A stretch of DNA of 64,000 nt from Larus michahellis (Eukaryota > Chordata > Aves > Charadriiformes > Laridae): positions 4,278,001-4,342,000 of the forward strand of contig NC_133899.1 of NCBI RefSeq assembly GCF_964199755.1, written 5' to 3'. The notes below the pieces were generated by a model. The model made no database searches and had not been told where the DNA came from. It was given only the letters and a program-made list of their open reading frames with translations. The position numbers and the translations under genes were made by a program. Below, piece by piece: positions 61,001 to 64,000 of this stretch (position 1 is the first letter of the stretch; each line of letters opens with the position of its first letter).

Positions 61001-64000
61001 AGCAAGGATTTGGTTATAAATACTGACAACTGGCACTATAAATTATGATTTTCTGCTCTCCGAGTAGTTGGGAGCAAAAACAAATAAAGTGCAGATTTAA
61101 ATCTCAGTTTTCACACACCATTGAGCCTGTGAGACGTGATTCCAGATTAACCCGCTCCTGCCTCCTGTCCATGGGAGGGGACACGGCCACTGCTGAAGTG
61201 CATTCACGGAGGTTTGTAACTGGTTCTGCATTCGGTTGCGCCACCTGGAACTGGGGATGGGTTCTGCTTCATGCAGATAACGAGACGAATGGCTGAGAAG
61301 GAGAGGAGGAAGACAAACCAGTCACCTTTGAATCTTTATTTGGAGACCCTTTACGTCCCAGTGTTGTTCTTTCTAAGGCTTGGACTAGGAGAAGTGTCCT
61401 CTTCTTCCAAACACCGTGAAATTTATAGGAGCTCTGTGTTCTTCCACTGATACAAGACAACAAAGAGAATGGAAATTTCTACCATCCTTACAAATTTGTA
61501 GCCTTGTTGATCCAGTGTGTTTTAGGAAATCCTGCTCCACCCCCTGAAAGCACTGAACAAAGTCGCTGTTTCACACGTCACACAAAATTAAAAACAAATT
61601 TATTGAACCTGAGGCGTATTTAAAAATCAGGAGGCTTTTCATGCCATAGGTTATTTTGAAACATCTTTGAAACTACTCCACAGACTGAAGTTAAACAATT
61701 AAAATGCATAATCACATTTAAAAAGCAGCACCAAAAATGTAAGTCATTTTGTCACAGAGGCTGCTCCAGCATGGTTTGATTATTTAACGTTATGCTGTAA
61801 AACCAATTTATACCCTATACCCTTGATCTCTGTTTCAATTTCAGGATGTTGATACATGCACCATTGCTGTATTAGCTGATAGGGCAGAACAAATACTTCA
61901 GGAAAAGTCACGATTAGAATTTGAAATCTCTCTCAGCCATGTTTAACACCCAAACGTACTCACCTCGCTGCCTTTTCCTGCAGGTTTTCCTCACTGGAAC
62001 CCCATGTTTTATACCTGGACAGAATTATTATTTGACATCAATAACAGGTGAATGCAGAGCTCTACAGGGAGTACGGAGGTGCAGTCATTCCTGCCATGAA
62101 TGCTAAAATTATCAGGCATCAACTAAATCTTTTCAAACTGAACTGTTACACAGACAAACAGCCTGCCTCTCCGGGCAGGGAGAGCAAGCAGTTACCTCAC
62201 ACCGTGCTGCAGAAATCTCGGGATCCAGATAGCTGAGTCTGAAGGTGCCAGCAGCTATTTGCTCATTTTCCTCTTTGCATTACCTGCACCTCCAGCTTCT
62301 GCAAACTTTCCTCTATTCTCTGCGCTGACTTTGTTTCACTGTGTACAACCCTGCAATGAAGATATTAGGGGCTCTGGATCACTGAAGCACACGGTGTGTT
62401 TTGAAACCTCTAACACGGCCGCGAGTTCCATTCATTCCCTACTAAAGGAAACAACACGCCAGGCAAACAAGGAGACAGAGTCACTGTTGCAGGATAAATG
62501 GTTTTGTATTCCGAGCATTGGCAAAGACATGAGTGAAATTTGAGGAGGAACTTATTTATAGCAATTTAGCCAGCAGGCAACGTTAACACAGGGGCTACCA
62601 TCCCCTGTATTATTAATGCTTTATTAATTGCATGCATGCAGCCGGTAAAGTGATTCATTACCTTTTCTTGCTCAAGACATATTGTGTATAAATATAGTCC
62701 ACTACTGGAATATGCATTCCCAAGCATCTCAGGCTAAGCGTTTGTCTAGCAGAAGGGTATAACACGTACTTGCGCCCTTCGCAGAAGGCACGGAGAGATG
62801 GGGGCAGGTCAGAGCACATGTATCCATGTCCCAAAAACCAGCTGACATAAATGCAGGTCTCTGCCCCTTCAAATGAACGTCTAGATACGATCCAGTGCCA
62901 GTTACCCACAGGGCAGTTGTCATTTCAGGTAGCAGAGGGAATTGCACTGGAACTGGGATTTACAGGGCTGGTGCCTGCCTTGGAGAAGGCAGAAGTGTAG
63001 TGCAACGCTTCAATAGTGGCACAGCAAAAACCGTAGCAACCTTTTCTATGTCTGCAACAGGGCTGTCTCAAAAACCCTGCTAAATAAGCCTGATTCCTAT
63101 AAAAAGGAGCCAATAATATGAAAGAGACAGCTTTGCCTGGAACTAAGTGAACAGTTACTTTCACTGCACATTCCAAATTTGTTCTTAAAGATCTGCCTGG
63201 TGTTTGTGTAATGAATCTTTATTCTGAGGACACAAAGCTTTCATTTTGGTATCAGTTGGTCTTTTTCTTACTGTTTTACAGCTTGTCTCAGCAAAGGATG
63301 GAAATGTCTCCCTATAGCAACCTCTTAAAAACCACAGAAACAAGTGCCTCGGTCTTGATAGCCATACCCATATATTTTCTGAGGAAGGTTCATCAAGCAA
63401 AGGACTGTGACACTTTGCAAAAGTTCTGCAGTTTCTCTTGTACAAGATAGGAAGGGATGGTAAAAGTAGAGTTGTCCTTCAAGTGCCCTTGCCTAAACAA
63501 AATGAACAGCTTGAGTGCCTATCATTAGCAGGCAGAACACCTCTGCAGGAGGCACACGGCTTGAAACCCAGAGAATTCTGCATGATTACAGCTAAGTAAC
63601 TCCACAAAAGTCATGCAGAAAGTTTTCCCCAGGGAATTTATCTATGAAAAAATGTTTACACTAAGGTTAGCATGTATTAACTGAGTTGGAGTAGAAAAAT
63701 TGTTATTTGGAGATAAACAGGGAGTTTCAGCTCTCAGAGGGAGAAAGGGTCGAGGGCGCATGCCCTCACCGCAAGGACACCAATGATATATGCTTCACCT
63801 CAGGGTACTGTGAACAGTATCTCCAACTCCAAGGTGATGGGTGAACACACACTCACAACATAGCATAAATATACAATTATTGGAAATTTACTTTAAAGAT
63901 GGGAAAGGCTATGTGCCACGCAACACAAGTCGACTTAAAAGACTGTTTCTGTTAAATGGGAAATTGGAACTGCTAACTACAGTTGTACCATATCAAGGTT
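55011..64000. other. Downstream stretch without a supported gene
   Basis: Nine kilobases of mostly AT-rich DNA with no recognisable gene or CpG island. A moderately GC-rich patch lies at 56.16-56.45 kb. Homopolymer and simple runs occur (T-rich with G tracts at 55.76-55.79 kb, TTTG repeats at 59.29-59.31 kb, T run at 60.97-60.98 kb). A 12-bp TGCATGCATGCA palindrome lies near 62.63 kb. Two exon-like blocks (60632-60769 and 61845-61946) are discussed under findings and are not called as genes. Confidence 0.5.

Noticed and set aside
1..64000. CRISPR arrays, operons, phage or plasmid features
   Set aside because: The window is vertebrate nuclear DNA with spliced genes and CR1 LINEs. No regularly spaced repeats or prokaryotic gene organisation are present.

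Overview
This is a vertebrate nuclear genome window, most likely from a bird. Evidence: several CR1 LINE fragments of the avian/sauropsid type (3' ends reading close to attctatgattct, and fragments of the reverse transcriptase C-terminus), AT-rich intergenic DNA, GT-AG introns, one sharp CpG island and two recognisable vertebrate genes. There is no sign of operons, plasmid or phage DNA, or CRISPR. Most open frames in the window are chance frames in non-coding DNA.

Layout. Bases 1-15037 look like the 3' part of an intron of KCNG4, a silent (modifier) voltage-gated potassium channel subunit of the Kv6 family. Its terminal coding exon (15038-15823, + strand) carries most of the transmembrane core, the S4 sensor, the GYGD pore and the C-terminus. 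The upstream exon with the T1 domain and S1 is not in the window. After its 3' UTR, about 34 kb (16.6-50.2 kb) contains no gene I can support. It holds CR1 fragments (17.9-18.2 kb, 36.5-37.1 kb and 50.2-50.9 kb, plus two worn traces), a perfect 60-bp tandem duplication at 42.3 kb, an imperfect 37-bp duplication at 30.5 kb and short perfect palindromes.

A CpG island at 51.1-51.9 kb is the promoter and first exon of HSBP1 (heat shock factor binding protein 1). The full 76-residue protein can be read from three exons, 51429-51473, 52311-52377 and 52569-52687. Intron 1 is an ordinary GT-AG intron. Intron 2 is a textbook minor-spliceosome (U12) AT-AC intron: ATATCCTTT donor, TTCCTTAAC branch site and AC acceptor. 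The promoter carries a ZNF143/THAP11-type site, a TCTCGCGAGA palindrome and ETS sites. A long 3' UTR follows, to about 55.0 kb. The last 9 kb (55-64 kb) has no recognisable gene; two exon-like blocks there are reported as weak observations only.

The two genes are unrelated in function: one is a membrane channel subunit, the other a small coiled-coil regulator of HSF1. Their closeness (about 36 kb, same strand) differs from the human 16q23-q24 arrangement as I recall it, which suggests a lineage-specific rearrangement. I found no convincing new biological system. The strongest observations are the AT-AC intron and the promoter architecture of HSBP1.
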